Under the pieces are notes generated by a model, which searched no databases, was not told where the DNA came from, and worked only from the letters and a program-made list of their open reading frames with translations. From Acetobacterium sp. KB-1 (lineage in GTDB: Bacteria > Bacillota > Clostridia > Eubacteriales > Eubacteriaceae): a stretch of DNA of 64,000 nt. A program made the position numbers and the translations under genes. Position 1 is the first letter of the stretch. Every line of letters begins with the position of its first letter. Location of the stretch: assembly GCF_003260995.1 (NCBI RefSeq), contig NZ_CP030040.1, positions 2,775,176-2,839,175 of the forward strand. Direction: 5' to 3'. Of the stretch, positions 33,071-41,324 are shown one piece after another.

Positions 33071-33814
33071 ATGATAAAAGTAGAACAGATCAGTAAATCC
33101 TTTAGAGTCAAGGCCCCGGTAGATTCGGCGATTGCAACAAGCATTTTAAAAGAGATCTCCTTTAACATTGGCAGAGGTGATTTTGTGGCTGTGATGGGCC
33201 CTTCCGGCTCAGGTAAATCCACCCTGCTTTATAGTGTCAGCGGAATGGATCAGGTAACCGCGGGGCGGATCGTCTTTGATGGGATCAACCTGACCGAAAT
33301 GAATGAGGAAAGCCTGGCCGGGTTGCGGCTGAACAAAATGGGTTTTGTTTTTCAGAATGCCCAGATGCTAAAAAATCTGTCGTTATTCGATAACCTGATT
33401 CTCCCGGGGCTGGTGGCTAAAAAAGAAAAATCGCAAGTCATCAGAAACCGGGCCCGGGATTTGATGAAGCGGATGGATATTGACGGGCTTGGCGGCCGGG
33501 ATATACGGGAAGTTTCCGGGGGGCAATTGCAGCGGGCATCCATCTGCCGGGCGATGATCAATAACCCGGAGGTGCTATTTCTGGACGAACCCACCGGCGC
33601 CCTGAACTCCGCAGCCACCGACCAGGTTCTGGATATTCTGGAAGCATTGAATGACGAAGGGATGACGATTATGACGGTTACCCATGATCCCCGGGTGGCT
33701 GTTCGAGCAAAAAAAGTCATTTATATCCGCGACGGCGAGATCGCCGGCGAGAAAGAACTCCAGGCCGGGGCAAATCGGGAGCAGGAGCTGGAGGACTGGT
33801 TGAAGCGTGTTTAA
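33071..33814 (+). CDS. ABC transporter ATP-binding protein, LolD/MacB type
   Basis: The 247-residue ATPase has Walker A GPSGSGKST (near 44-52), signature VSGGQLQR (near 149) and Walker B VLFLDEPTGALNSA. The DEPTGAL box is typical of the partners of FtsX-like permeases. The start at 33071, 11 bases after the permease stop, has GAGGA as ribosome site; a longer reading would run inside the permease gene. The last 202 bases have a degenerate copy about 1.1 kb downstream. Confidence 0.92.
   Translation: MIKVEQISKSFRVKAPVDSAIATSILKEISFNIGRGDFVAVMGPSGSGKSTLLYSVSGMDQVTAGRIVFDGINLTEMNEESLAGLRLNKMGFVFQNAQMLKNLSLFDNLILPGLVAKKEKSQVIRNRARDLMKRMDIDGLGGRDIREVSGGQLQRASICRAMINNPEVLFLDEPTGALNSAATDQVLDILEALNDEGMTIMTVTHDPRVAVRAKKVIYIRDGEIAGEKELQAGANREQELEDWLKRV
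33613..33814 (+). repeat. Direct repeat A: 3' end of the ABC ATPase gene
   Basis: This segment, which encodes the region after Walker B to the stop codon, matches 34884-35084 at about 80-85% by eye, with the first half best conserved. Confidence 0.85.
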
Positions 33815-33825
33815 TATTAGCCTGA

Positions 33826-33903
33826 CGGGGCTACAGAAAAGCCTTGTTAGCCAATGGTTATATTTTTGATGAACACCATGGGGTTTATCAAAAAGAAAAA
33901 TAA
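33826..33903 (+). pseudogene. Coding-like gene-end fragment
   Basis: After an in-frame stop, 25 codons read through a natural-looking C-terminus (KALLANGYIFDEHHGVY) to TAA. It has no start codon or ribosome site. I do not recognise the parent gene. Confidence 0.3.
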
Positions 33904-33927
33904 TACCTGAATAGCAGAGATGATTTT

Positions 33928-33967
33928 GAGCACCATATTGACAGATCAGTCAATATGGTGCTCTTTT
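33928..33967 (+). terminator. Intrinsic terminator of the export operon
   Basis: GAGCACCATATTGAC (33928-33942) and GTCAATATGGTGCTC (33949-33963) form a perfect 15-bp stem with a 6-nt loop, followed by TTTT. Confidence 0.9.
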
Positions 33968-34151
33968 GCGCGCCAGTAAGGAAGCAATCTAATTGGTAAA
34001 AGTCGAGTTTTTTCATGCCGTCATCAACATCGGATCAAACGGATTCATAAAGTTAAGAAAAGTTCTGAAAATGAAATAAGCGGGTTTGATCGATCAAATA
34101 AACGCGATCAGACAAATAATTAATGAAGTAGAAAAAACAAGTATAATCAAT

Positions 34152-34221
34152 TTATGGAAAGGACGCTTTACATTTGGAGACCAAGATGTTATGATGGATG
34201 TATGGAAAGCAGACTTTCCGT
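34152..34221 (+). promoter_or_regulatory. Promoter and paired operators of HTH module 1
   Basis: TTTACA (near 34167), a 17-bp spacer and TATGAT (near 34190) form the promoter. GGAAAG-type half sites pair with CTTTAC around the -35 box and with CTTTCC downstream (GGAAAGCAGACTTTCC at 34204-34219). The layout equals that of module 2 at 43218-43285. Confidence 0.75.
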
Positions 34222-34237
34222 TTGAAGGAGCATGAAC

Positions 34238-34453
34238 GTGAAGAATCGACTGGAAGAAGTTAGAAAATTAAATGGGATTAAGCAAGAAGAATTAGCTTTG
34301 GCTCTTGAAGTGTCAAGACAGACAATTGGTTCGCTTGAGAATGGCAGATATAATCCTTCAATTATATTAGCGTTTAAAATTGCCCGGTATTTTGAAATGA
34401 GTATTGAAGATATATTTATATATGAGGAGGAGAAAAATGAAGCGTCAGTTTAG
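34238..34453 (+). CDS. Small Xre-type HTH regulator, module 1
   Basis: The 71-residue protein is almost entirely one Cro/C1-type helix-turn-helix (KNRLEEVRKLNGIKQEELAL onward, recognition helix VSRQTIGSLENGRY). I place the start at GTG 34238, seven bases after GGAG, because the paralogue at 43303 begins at the same residue; the ATG at 34232 is too close to the ribosome site. The stop overlaps the next gene by 17 bases. Symmetric sites around its promoter suggest autoregulation. Proteins of this size often pair with a membrane protein that may tune them. Confidence 0.88.
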   Translation: MKNRLEEVRKLNGIKQEELALALEVSRQTIGSLENGRYNPSIILAFKIARYFEMSIEDIFIYEEEKNEASV

Positions 34454-34868
34454 AAATGTGGGTTTTGTCATAATCGGTTTAATATTAGTTGCTTCAGGAC
34501 TTGCCCTAGTCAAACTACTATCTAATCCCCAGGGGTTATTGTTGGCATTGCCTTATGTTTGCATTGGTCTTGGATGTGGTGTTTTTGGACAAGGTATAGG
34601 AGCGGTCATCAGTCAGAAAGTGATAAAAAATCATCCGGATATTGAAAAACAAATTGAAATTGATCAGAAGGATGAGCGAAATATCACGATTGCCAGACGT
34701 GCAAAGGCAAAAGCATATGATATCATGATCCCAGTGTTTGGTGCTTTGCTGCTGACATTTGCTTTAATGGGAGTGGATTTGATCATTGTTTTGTTATCGG
34801 TTAGTGCGTATTTATTTATTGTTTTTTATGGGATATATTATCGCTTCAAGTACGATCGGGAAATGTAG
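34437..34868 (+). CDS. Four-helix membrane protein of HTH module 1
   Basis: This 143-residue protein has two N-terminal membrane segments (about 8-27 and 32-55), a charged cytoplasmic loop rich in Asp, Glu and Arg (about 66-95) and two C-terminal segments (about 97-117 and 120-138). It overlaps the HTH gene by 17 bases and is translationally coupled to it, using GGAGG inside that gene. I do not recognise a named function. Its paralogue of identical length at 43502 is split by an insertion sequence. A role as membrane partner or sensor for the HTH protein is inferred from coupling only. Confidence 0.8.
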   Translation: MKRQFRNVGFVIIGLILVASGLALVKLLSNPQGLLLALPYVCIGLGCGVFGQGIGAVISQKVIKNHPDIEKQIEIDQKDERNITIARRAKAKAYDIMIPVFGALLLTFALMGVDLIIVLLSVSAYLFIVFYGIYYRFKYDREM

Positions 34869-34883
34869 CCGCGCTTTTACATT

Positions 34884-35084
34884 AGCCACCGACCAGGTTC
34901 TGGACATTCTGGAAGCTTTGAATGACAAAGGGATGACCATCATGACGGTTACCCATGATCCCCGGGTGGCAGTCCGAGCAAAAAAGTCATTTATATCCGG
35001 GCTGGCGAGGCCGCCGGCGGGAAAGAACTTCCGATGGGTTCGAATCGGGCGCAAGTGCTGGAAGGCTGGCTGAAGAGCGTTTAG
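34884..35084 (+). pseudogene. Degenerate 3' fragment of an ABC ATPase gene (direct repeat B)
   Basis: It matches the end of the ATPase gene at 33613-33814, from the codons after Walker B (ATDQVLDILEAL) to the stop, including VTHDPRVAVRAK. One A is missing from the poly-A run after ARG-AAA (near 34980), which shifts the frame. Mismatches grow toward the 3' end. It lacks a start and Walker motifs and is not functional. It begins 16 bases after the membrane-protein stop, so the HTH module lies between two copies of this ATPase end. Confidence 0.88.
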
Positions 35085-35353
35085 ATCTTCGGAGTTAGGA
35101 TCAGTTAAGATATGGAAGTAATCAGCATGGCACAATCATGTATAGTGTATTTTTTCATGCGATTGATGGAAAGAATGATTTTACTGATTTTTGATCATAT
35201 TCTTGAGAAGACTGGAAAGTGATGCAATTTTCTAAAAGTCTTGGAAATAAAAAAAGGTTGCATTTTTGTGATGATCCGACTAAAGCCGTCCCGTCCATAT
35301 CGGGCACTTATCGAAATTCTCAAGTACAATAGATCATGAAAGGAGATGAGGAG

Positions 35354-36220
35354 ATGCTAAAATGTCTGAATGAAGTGCTAAACTATATCGAAGATAATCT
35401 GGATGAAACCATTGAATTTGATGAAATTGAAAAAATTGCTGGTGTTACAGAATATCATTTTCGAAGAATCTTTTCATTTGTGTCGGGAATGCCGCTAAAT
35501 GAGTACATTCGTTATCGAAGGCTCTCAAATGCGGCCTTTGAGCTTCAGAATAAAGAGATTTCGGTCACCGAAATGGCTTTTAAATATGGTTATAACTCAG
35601 TGGATGGTTTTTCGCGGGCATTCAAAGAGTGGTGTAATATCAGTCCATCGGAGATCAGTAAGACAACACAGTTCCGAGCATTTCCAAAACTGACCTTTCA
35701 ATTAGCTATTTATGGAGGTGTTGATATGGATTATCAAATTGAGGAAAAAGAAGCGTTTAAAATGGTCGGGTTTAAAAAGAGGGTGCCCATTGTGTTTAAT
35801 GGAGAGAACAAAGAAATTATTGAATTAGCACAAGGAATCACCCCGATCCAGCGGAAAACCATGCATTCCTATGCAAACATTGAACCTGGTGAACCGATGA
35901 GCGCTTCGTTTAATTTTGATGAAGGGCGAATGAATGAACAGGGCAATCTTGATCATATGATTGGGGTAATTAGCACGCTGGAGGATTCATTTGAAGGTTT
36001 TGATGTGGTGGACGTGCCGCCGTTGAAGTGGGCTATTTTTATATCAGAAGGTGAGTTTCCGAAGGTAATGCAGAAGACCTGGGGTCAGATTTTTGCTGAG
36101 TGGCTACCTTCCTCGGACTATGAATTGGTTGATGCGCCGGAAATCTGTTTTATTGGTGACTTGTCGGATCGTTCAAAAGTGCGATGTGAAAATTGGATCG
36201 CAGTGAAAAAGATCAAATAA
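35354..36220 (+). CDS. AraC-family regulator with GyrI-like effector domain
   Basis: The 288-residue protein has an N-terminal AraC double helix-turn-helix (about 1-105; VTEYHFRRIFSFVSG and VTEMAFKYGYNSVDGFSRAFKEW) and a C-terminal GyrI-like ligand-binding domain (about 125-285). AAAGGAG at 35339-35345 fits the ATG at 35354; the ATG at 35336 lies before that site. It stands alone and ends at a terminator. The plan is the same as that of the gene at 26308, but the sequences differ clearly. Confidence 0.88.
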   Translation: MLKCLNEVLNYIEDNLDETIEFDEIEKIAGVTEYHFRRIFSFVSGMPLNEYIRYRRLSNAAFELQNKEISVTEMAFKYGYNSVDGFSRAFKEWCNISPSEISKTTQFRAFPKLTFQLAIYGGVDMDYQIEEKEAFKMVGFKKRVPIVFNGENKEIIELAQGITPIQRKTMHSYANIEPGEPMSASFNFDEGRMNEQGNLDHMIGVISTLEDSFEGFDVVDVPPLKWAIFISEGEFPKVMQKTWGQIFAEWLPSSDYELVDAPEICFIGDLSDRSKVRCENWIAVKKIK

Positions 36221-36265
36221 TAATTTCGGTCATATTTCCAATGAGAAAAATTACGAATCAGCAAG

Positions 36266-36304
36266 AAGACCATATGTTCATCAGAATATGTGGTCTTTTT
36301 GTTT
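36266..36304 (+). terminator. Intrinsic terminator
   Basis: AAGACCATAT (36266-36275) pairs with ATATGTGGTCTT (36286-36297) with a 2-nt bulge, followed by TTTTTG. Confidence 0.7.
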
Positions 36305-36314
36305 GTGGTCGGAA

Positions 36315-37034
36315 TTAATCGGGGGTGGATTTTAGCAAATTTCTGGTGGGGAGTATTAAAAATTGCAAATGCAAAATTGGTAACAAGGCGTTGATGTTCA
36401 GAATACATTGATCGATTTCAGTTTTTTGCTTTTCCGGAGATAGATGGTTATCGATCATCGGATTGCGGATATAATCAATAAATGTATCTTTTTCGAGATA
36501 AGCTAGCTCTTTCAATTTATTGATAATTTCTTCTACAATAGGAAGCGGTATGCCAACATCGGTAAAATATTTTATGAATTGACATACGGTTAAACTGTAG
36601 GCCGGAAATAGGGTGTTATCGGTATTGTCGGGAATAATAATGTTCATCTCAATCAGTTCGTTAATGAGCGTTTCGTCTAATCCAATGTCGCAAAGTTGTT
36701 TTTTTGTTACCAGATTTTCATCGACTCCGTAGGGGAGAAGTTTATTGACAGATTCTAGAATTTGAAAACAAAAATCATTGATCGTACCAGATTCACTGTT
36801 AATAAGTTTTTTAATCTGGGCAAGAGAATAGTGCTCTTTTTTCATGATTTCGATTAGTTTTAATTTTTCGACGAAGGTTTCATCATAATAAGCCATGTTT
36901 TTGGCAGATTTTTGGGGTAACGGTAAAATGCCTTCTTTAATATAATAATTAATGGTGGATCGGTTCATCGACGTTAATTTTTCCAGCTCACGCATGGGAA
37001 TTTTTTTTTCGAAATCGTTTGTATTGTTTTTCAT
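36315..37034 (-). CDS. MerR-family regulator
   Basis: The 239-residue protein has an N-terminal MerR winged helix (about 8-75; MRELEKLTSMNRSTINYYIKEGILP) and a long C-terminal helical effector region with two further MerR-like tetratricopeptide-free stretches. ATG 37034 with GAGGTG upstream is a better start than the GTG at 37043. It is divergent from a condensation-type acyltransferase gene, and the two -35 boxes lie only five bases apart, so it probably controls both. No cysteine-rich metal site is seen; a small organic effector is likely. Confidence 0.85.
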   Translation of the reverse strand: MKNNTNDFEKKIPMRELEKLTSMNRSTINYYIKEGILPLPQKSAKNMAYYDETFVEKLKLIEIMKKEHYSLAQIKKLINSESGTINDFCFQILESVNKLLPYGVDENLVTKKQLCDIGLDETLINELIEMNIIIPDNTDNTLFPAYSLTVCQFIKYFTDVGIPLPIVEEIINKLKELAYLEKDTFIDYIRNPMIDNHLSPEKQKTEIDQCILNINALLPILHLQFLILPTRNLLKSTPD

Positions 37035-37052
37035 AGCAATCACCTCATATAA

Positions 37053-37115
37053 AGTATAAACTATTGCTTAATACTTGTCAAAGGTATTGACAGAAACTTA
37101 GATCAGATATAGAAT
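37053..37115. promoter_or_regulatory. Back-to-back promoters of MerR and acyltransferase genes
   Basis: Minus strand: TTGACA (37076-37081), 17 bp, TATACT (37053-37058). Plus strand: TTGACA (37087-37092), 17 bp, TAGAAT (37110-37115). The repeat AATACTT occurs in and beside these sites (37070, 37126, 37133 regions), with the dyad AATACTTGTCAAAGGTATT across the minus-strand -35 box. Confidence 0.8.
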
Positions 37116-37187
37116 GTGAGAAGTAATACTTAATACTATTCAAAATGAAATTTAACGAGTATGATAATTTAAAATAAGGAGCAAAAC

Positions 37188-38498
37188 ATGAAAGTTAAAG
37201 CGGAAATATTTGATAAACTTCAATATTTATACGATATCACGGGGTTTAATGATCATCAACTTCACGGGGTGATTCAATTCGAGAATAAAGTGAATGCAAC
37301 AGTAATGCAAAAAGCGGTGAACTTATTGGTAAAAACGATACCAATGCTATCAAAAGCATATAAAAATGAGGCTGGAAATTCATATTGGGAAGAGATGGAA
37401 CCGGAAAACTGGGATAATATTTTTACGATTGTTTTTGAAAAAGATGATTTTGACCGATTCACTTTTTCTAAAACAGATGCAGAGGCTGGCCCGCAAATTA
37501 AGGTATGTTTGATGCAAGCCGACAGGGATTCAGTATCAATTGTCATGAACCATATGGTTTGTGATGGGGCGGGATTCAAACAATGTGTGTATCTGCTATC
37601 AGATATTTATTCGCATCTGATAAAAGAACCGGATTATTTACCGGACTACGTTATTGATGGAGAGCGTGGCTTCAAAAAAATCACGCAGTCAGTTAACTTT
37701 TTTTCTCGAATTGCGGCGCTTTTGTTTGAAAGCAAAGACAATAACCAAAATAGTGACTGTGAATTTCCTTTGATCAAATCAGAGGATGCAGTGCCTTTTA
37801 TTGCCACCCATGAAATTGATGCGTCTCTTTATCGGGAGCTTCGAAATATTTCTAAAAACGATAAGGTCACAATCAATGATGTGATCTTGACCGCCTACTT
37901 TCGGGCGCTTTCGGGATTGCTGGATATGAATGGGAAACCCTTTAATATTCCAATTATGATTGATATGCGCAGATATTTAGCAGACAAAGGATTTCAGGCG
38001 GTGACAAATCTTTCATCAACAGTTGCGATCCGAATTGCAGTTGTGCCGGGAGAAACCTTCAGTCAGACCTTAAATAAAATAAATACTGAAATGGCAGCAA
38101 AAAAATCAGGGAATTTAGGATTAAATACGTTTCTCAAACTGGATTTGTTATTCAAATTTTTTCCTAAAAGGAGTGATCAACTTTTAAAAAATTCGTTGAA
38201 TAATCCTAAAATATGTATGACTAATCTTGGAATAGTGGATTCAAAACAGCTTTATTTTGAGAAATCTCCGGTTTCCAATGCGATCGTGTGCGGCTCAATT
38301 AAATATCATCCCCATTTTCAAATGTCCGCAAGTACTTTTTCAGATAAAATGACTTTTTGCGTCAATCTTTATGGAAGTCAAAGCGATCGTGAGACGATTT
38401 CAAAATTCTTTGCTTTAATAGAAGAAGAACTGATCGGTTATATTTCAACGCATGCGGCAGAAAGAAATGATGCGAAAAATACTAAAACCTCGGAATAA
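37188..38498 (+). CDS. Condensation-domain-like acyltransferase
   Basis: This 436-residue protein has the HxxxDG active-site motif (NHMVCDGAG, near 124-132) of the chloramphenicol acetyltransferase/condensation/alcohol acetyltransferase superfamily, and a later DMRRYL region typical of its second half (near 263). Such enzymes transfer acyl groups to alcohols or amines or form esters and amides. No peptide-carrier or adenylation domain is present, so a stand-alone acyltransferase is likely. It is divergent from a MerR gene that probably regulates it. A two-component system follows 118 bases later. Confidence 0.82.
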   Translation: MKVKAEIFDKLQYLYDITGFNDHQLHGVIQFENKVNATVMQKAVNLLVKTIPMLSKAYKNEAGNSYWEEMEPENWDNIFTIVFEKDDFDRFTFSKTDAEAGPQIKVCLMQADRDSVSIVMNHMVCDGAGFKQCVYLLSDIYSHLIKEPDYLPDYVIDGERGFKKITQSVNFFSRIAALLFESKDNNQNSDCEFPLIKSEDAVPFIATHEIDASLYRELRNISKNDKVTINDVILTAYFRALSGLLDMNGKPFNIPIMIDMRRYLADKGFQAVTNLSSTVAIRIAVVPGETFSQTLNKINTEMAAKKSGNLGLNTFLKLDLLFKFFPKRSDQLLKNSLNNPKICMTNLGIVDSKQLYFEKSPVSNAIVCGSIKYHPHFQMSASTFSDKMTFCVNLYGSQSDRETISKFFALIEEELIGYISTHAAERNDAKNTKTSE

Positions 38499-38616
38499 TT
38501 AATGGTACAATAGAAGTTAGAAAAAGCTGGTTAGAAAAACTGACGGTTTAAAATTTAAAACGGGGTGGGATTCATTAAGACCGTGTCAAACGATACCTTA
38601 AACAAGGGGGAAGGGC

Positions 38617-39306
38617 ATGCAAATAAAAGTATTAATCGTCGAAGATAATAGGGCTTTAAACAAAAGTGTAATAAACCTGTTAAAAAAAGAAGGGTATGCG
38701 GCTTTTGGTGCAACTGAAGTTGAAGAGGCAAAAGACATTTTTTTAAAAGAAGCCCCACAAATCATTCTGCTTGATATTATGTTAAAAGATAGTAGCGGAT
38801 ATGAGTTAATTCCTTTTTTCAAAATGAACCCGGATAACTTCATTTTAATGCTTACCGCTTTAGATGATAAACAAAGCAAAGCCAATGCTTATGAAAATGG
38901 TGCCGATGATTATATCACTAAACCATTTGATCTTTATGAATTGATATACAAATTAAGAGCGATAAAACGAAGAATCAAAGCGCAGCAAAAAGTTTGCCAG
39001 GCGGGCGATGTTATTTTTGATATGGAATCAAATCAACTGACATGCAATGGTCAAACGTTTTCGATTCAGCCCAGTCAAGCAAAGTTTTTTAAAGCGTTGT
39101 ATCAAAAATATCAGGAAAATACTTATCTTGACAAAAAAGAAGCCATCGAATGGTTGAATCCTGGGGTTGATGAGAGTTTTCGTTTGCAAACGATGGTCGC
39201 ACGTCTCAGGAAAAATTTAGCGGATATTGGTAGCGAGTGTGTTATTATTGAAACTGTTTACGGAAAAGGATATCGTCTTGTTTTAATCGGCCAGAGGTCA
39301 GAATAA
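38617..39306 (+). CDS. OmpR-family response regulator
   Basis: The 229-residue protein has a receiver domain (about 3-118; Asp10 and phosphorylation site Asp53 in LLDIMLKD, Lys in ITKPFDLYE) and a C-terminal winged helix (about 130-225). Its last base is shared with the start of the kinase gene (TAATG), a classical two-component arrangement. The target is unknown. Confidence 0.93.
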   Translation: MQIKVLIVEDNRALNKSVINLLKKEGYAAFGATEVEEAKDIFLKEAPQIILLDIMLKDSSGYELIPFFKMNPDNFILMLTALDDKQSKANAYENGADDYITKPFDLYELIYKLRAIKRRIKAQQKVCQAGDVIFDMESNQLTCNGQTFSIQPSQAKFFKALYQKYQENTYLDKKEAIEWLNPGVDESFRLQTMVARLRKNLADIGSECVIIETVYGKGYRLVLIGQRSE

Positions 39307-41111
39307 TGGAATCGGGCGATATCAAAAAAACGGGATTAGTAGTCGTTCTCAGTGTACTTATCAATTTGATTGTTTTTAGTGGACTTAATTTAATTAATTT
39401 GCAGTTTACCGATGCGGTTGAATCAAGTGAAGGTGTGATGATTGCTGAAAACATCGCAAGTGATGAGGTGAAAACGGTGTTGCTTCAAGATCGTTCGGAT
39501 AATCGCTTTAAACTTGTTATTCAGTCAACCGAGCGTCTGGTTTTATCAATCATTTATGAAGATGCTTATACTGAATACGATCTTTATGTTAATGGGCAAT
39601 TAAAAGGCCAAAATCACAATCAAACAGCGAGAAAAGAGATTGCTTATGATGTGTTTGAGATTGAAAAAAACGATTATCAAGAGAATGATGGCATCGGCAT
39701 TGCTGAAATCGAACTGGTCAAAAGTGCCCCAATCGCCAAACCAAATAATGAGGTAGCTTTTATTATTGGATCAAAAGATGAAGTCAGAGACAGTTTAGGA
39801 TTAAGGACAATGTATAATACGGTGATGTTCATTTTTTTTGGAATGATCTTAGTTGTTAGTGCCATTGCTTATTATAAAGATCGAGTCAGTTACATGCGGA
39901 TCCTTTTACTGCTCAGTATTGTGGCGGTGATTAAAAGTATGATCATTGGTGAATTGCCATTGTTCAGGGATCTGTTAGGCATAACGTCAGGAAATTATTT
40001 TTATTATGATAGTGTTACCGGGATCGTGAGTTTCTTTTTATGCCAAGTGCTGTTTTGGGATTTGTTTCAGTTTAAAGTCAAAAAAGTTACGGCGATCTTA
40101 TATCTCGGGATCTTTGTTACGTTTGAATTGGGATATATTGTTACGCAGTATTTGGCGTTATTGGTAATGATGCATTTTATTGGAAGTTTGCTGATCGTGA
40201 TTATGGGTGCGCAAGCGTATATCAAAGGTAACCCTTACAGTCTGTTGCTTATCACGACATATAGTATTTTTTCGGGAACGGTTTTGTATCGAATATTAAT
40301 CACTGTGGGCTATTATAGTCGTGGATATATTTCCGAGATGGTATTCAGTCCGCAAATTGGGAATTTAATTTATCTTTCAAGCTTTTTATTTGTTGTCCTG
40401 ATGACCTATATCAATAAGCTTGAGGCGTATCGAAAACAAGAAATTACCGATGAAAAAATCGCGCTTATCAGAGGGATCAGCCATGATCTAAAATTACCGT
40501 TGTCAATCATTAAGTTAAATAATCAAATGATCGAAAAATATGAAATAACCGAAGCCGAAAAAAAAGAATATGCAAAAACAAGTCTGGAAGCAACATTGGA
40601 ACTGGAAAAAATGACGGATAATATTAATTGTTATTTAAATACAGAAATATTAGTAGATACGGATTATCAGACCAGTGTTAAAAATCGATTAATCATGATG
40701 AAAAGGCAATATGAAAATTATGGTAAAATGCACAGCATAAATTTTGTTGTCGAGATTTCCGGAGAAGATTGTTTTTTGCCAATCAAACCTCTTCACTTTG
40801 ATCGGATGCTTTATAATTTGGTGGATAATGCATTTAAGTATAATAAAGCTAGGGGGACGGTATGGGTTCGCTATAAAGCGGACAAAGAAATTACTTTAAG
40901 CGTCGAAGATAATGGGATCGGAATGGATTCTGAATTTATTAAGAGAATTTTCGAGCCATTTTTCAGAATCGATGTCAGTAAAAGAAAAGAGGGAACCGGA
41001 CTTGGTCTTTGTGTTGTTAAAGTAATTGTTGATAGTTTAAACGGGAAATTACAGGTAGAAAGTGAGATTAATAGAGGTACAATAATAAAAATTATTTTAC
41101 CGCGGGTGTAA
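39306..41111 (+). CDS. Membrane sensor histidine kinase
   Basis: The 601-residue kinase has one N-terminal membrane helix, an external beta-rich domain of about 140 residues, then about seven membrane segments (about 175-375), a 7TM-DISM-like plan. The phosphoacceptor is His393 in RGISHDLKLPLS. N box NLVDNAFKYNK, G1 DNGIGM, F box FEPFFRID and G2 GTGLGLC complete the ATPase domain. It should phosphorylate the adjacent OmpR-type regulator. A terminator follows the gene. Confidence 0.93.
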   Translation: MESGDIKKTGLVVVLSVLINLIVFSGLNLINLQFTDAVESSEGVMIAENIASDEVKTVLLQDRSDNRFKLVIQSTERLVLSIIYEDAYTEYDLYVNGQLKGQNHNQTARKEIAYDVFEIEKNDYQENDGIGIAEIELVKSAPIAKPNNEVAFIIGSKDEVRDSLGLRTMYNTVMFIFFGMILVVSAIAYYKDRVSYMRILLLLSIVAVIKSMIIGELPLFRDLLGITSGNYFYYDSVTGIVSFFLCQVLFWDLFQFKVKKVTAILYLGIFVTFELGYIVTQYLALLVMMHFIGSLLIVIMGAQAYIKGNPYSLLLITTYSIFSGTVLYRILITVGYYSRGYISEMVFSPQIGNLIYLSSFLFVVLMTYINKLEAYRKQEITDEKIALIRGISHDLKLPLSIIKLNNQMIEKYEITEAEKKEYAKTSLEATLELEKMTDNINCYLNTEILVDTDYQTSVKNRLIMMKRQYENYGKMHSINFVVEISGEDCFLPIKPLHFDRMLYNLVDNAFKYNKARGTVWVRYKADKEITLSVEDNGIGMDSEFIKRIFEPFFRIDVSKRKEGTGLGLCVVKVIVDSLNGKLQVESEINRGTIIKIILPRV

Positions 41112-41129
41112 AGCTCTGCAAAAACTAGA

Positions 41130-41165
41130 ATGAAATCTTACCAAATGGTAAGATTTCATTTTTAT
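41130..41165 (+). terminator. Intrinsic terminator of the two-component operon
   Basis: ATGAAATCTTACC (41130-41142) and GGTAAGATTTCAT (41147-41159) form a perfect 13-bp stem with a 4-nt loop, followed by TTTTTATT. Confidence 0.92.
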
Positions 41166-41256
41166 TATAGTTAAACGATTATAATAAAGTAAAATGGTCT
41201 TTCAGGCAACTGCAATTCATAGTGAAAAGGTAAGCGTTTAAATTAAAAATAGGAAA

Positions 41257-41294
41257 TTGCGAAAGAGATCTTAAAGTTCGCAAAATTTTCGCAA
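41257..41294 (+). promoter_or_regulatory. Repeated TTCGCAA / TTGCGAA sites upstream of the DUF3089 gene
   Basis: TTGCGAAA (41257-41264) is inverted against TTCGCAA (41277-41283) and TTTCGCAA (41287-41294). Three half sites in the 5' region of one gene suggest a regulator-binding site; no regulator is assigned. Confidence 0.45.
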
Positions 41295-41324
41295 TCAACT
41301 AAAATGTGAAAGGTAAAGTGAGGG

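Larger units (their letters stand above)
33815..34237. other. Intergenic region of 423 bp
   Basis: It holds a stop-terminated coding-like fragment without start (33826-33903), a terminator (33928-33967), a perfect 14-bp palindrome TTTGATCGATCAAA (34085-34098), and the promoter and operators of the HTH gene. Confidence 0.6.

Noticed and set aside
34786-35073. Open frame joining the end of the membrane protein to the ABC fragment
   Set aside because: It uses a different frame from the real membrane gene and only exists because the decayed ABC fragment happens to be open there.
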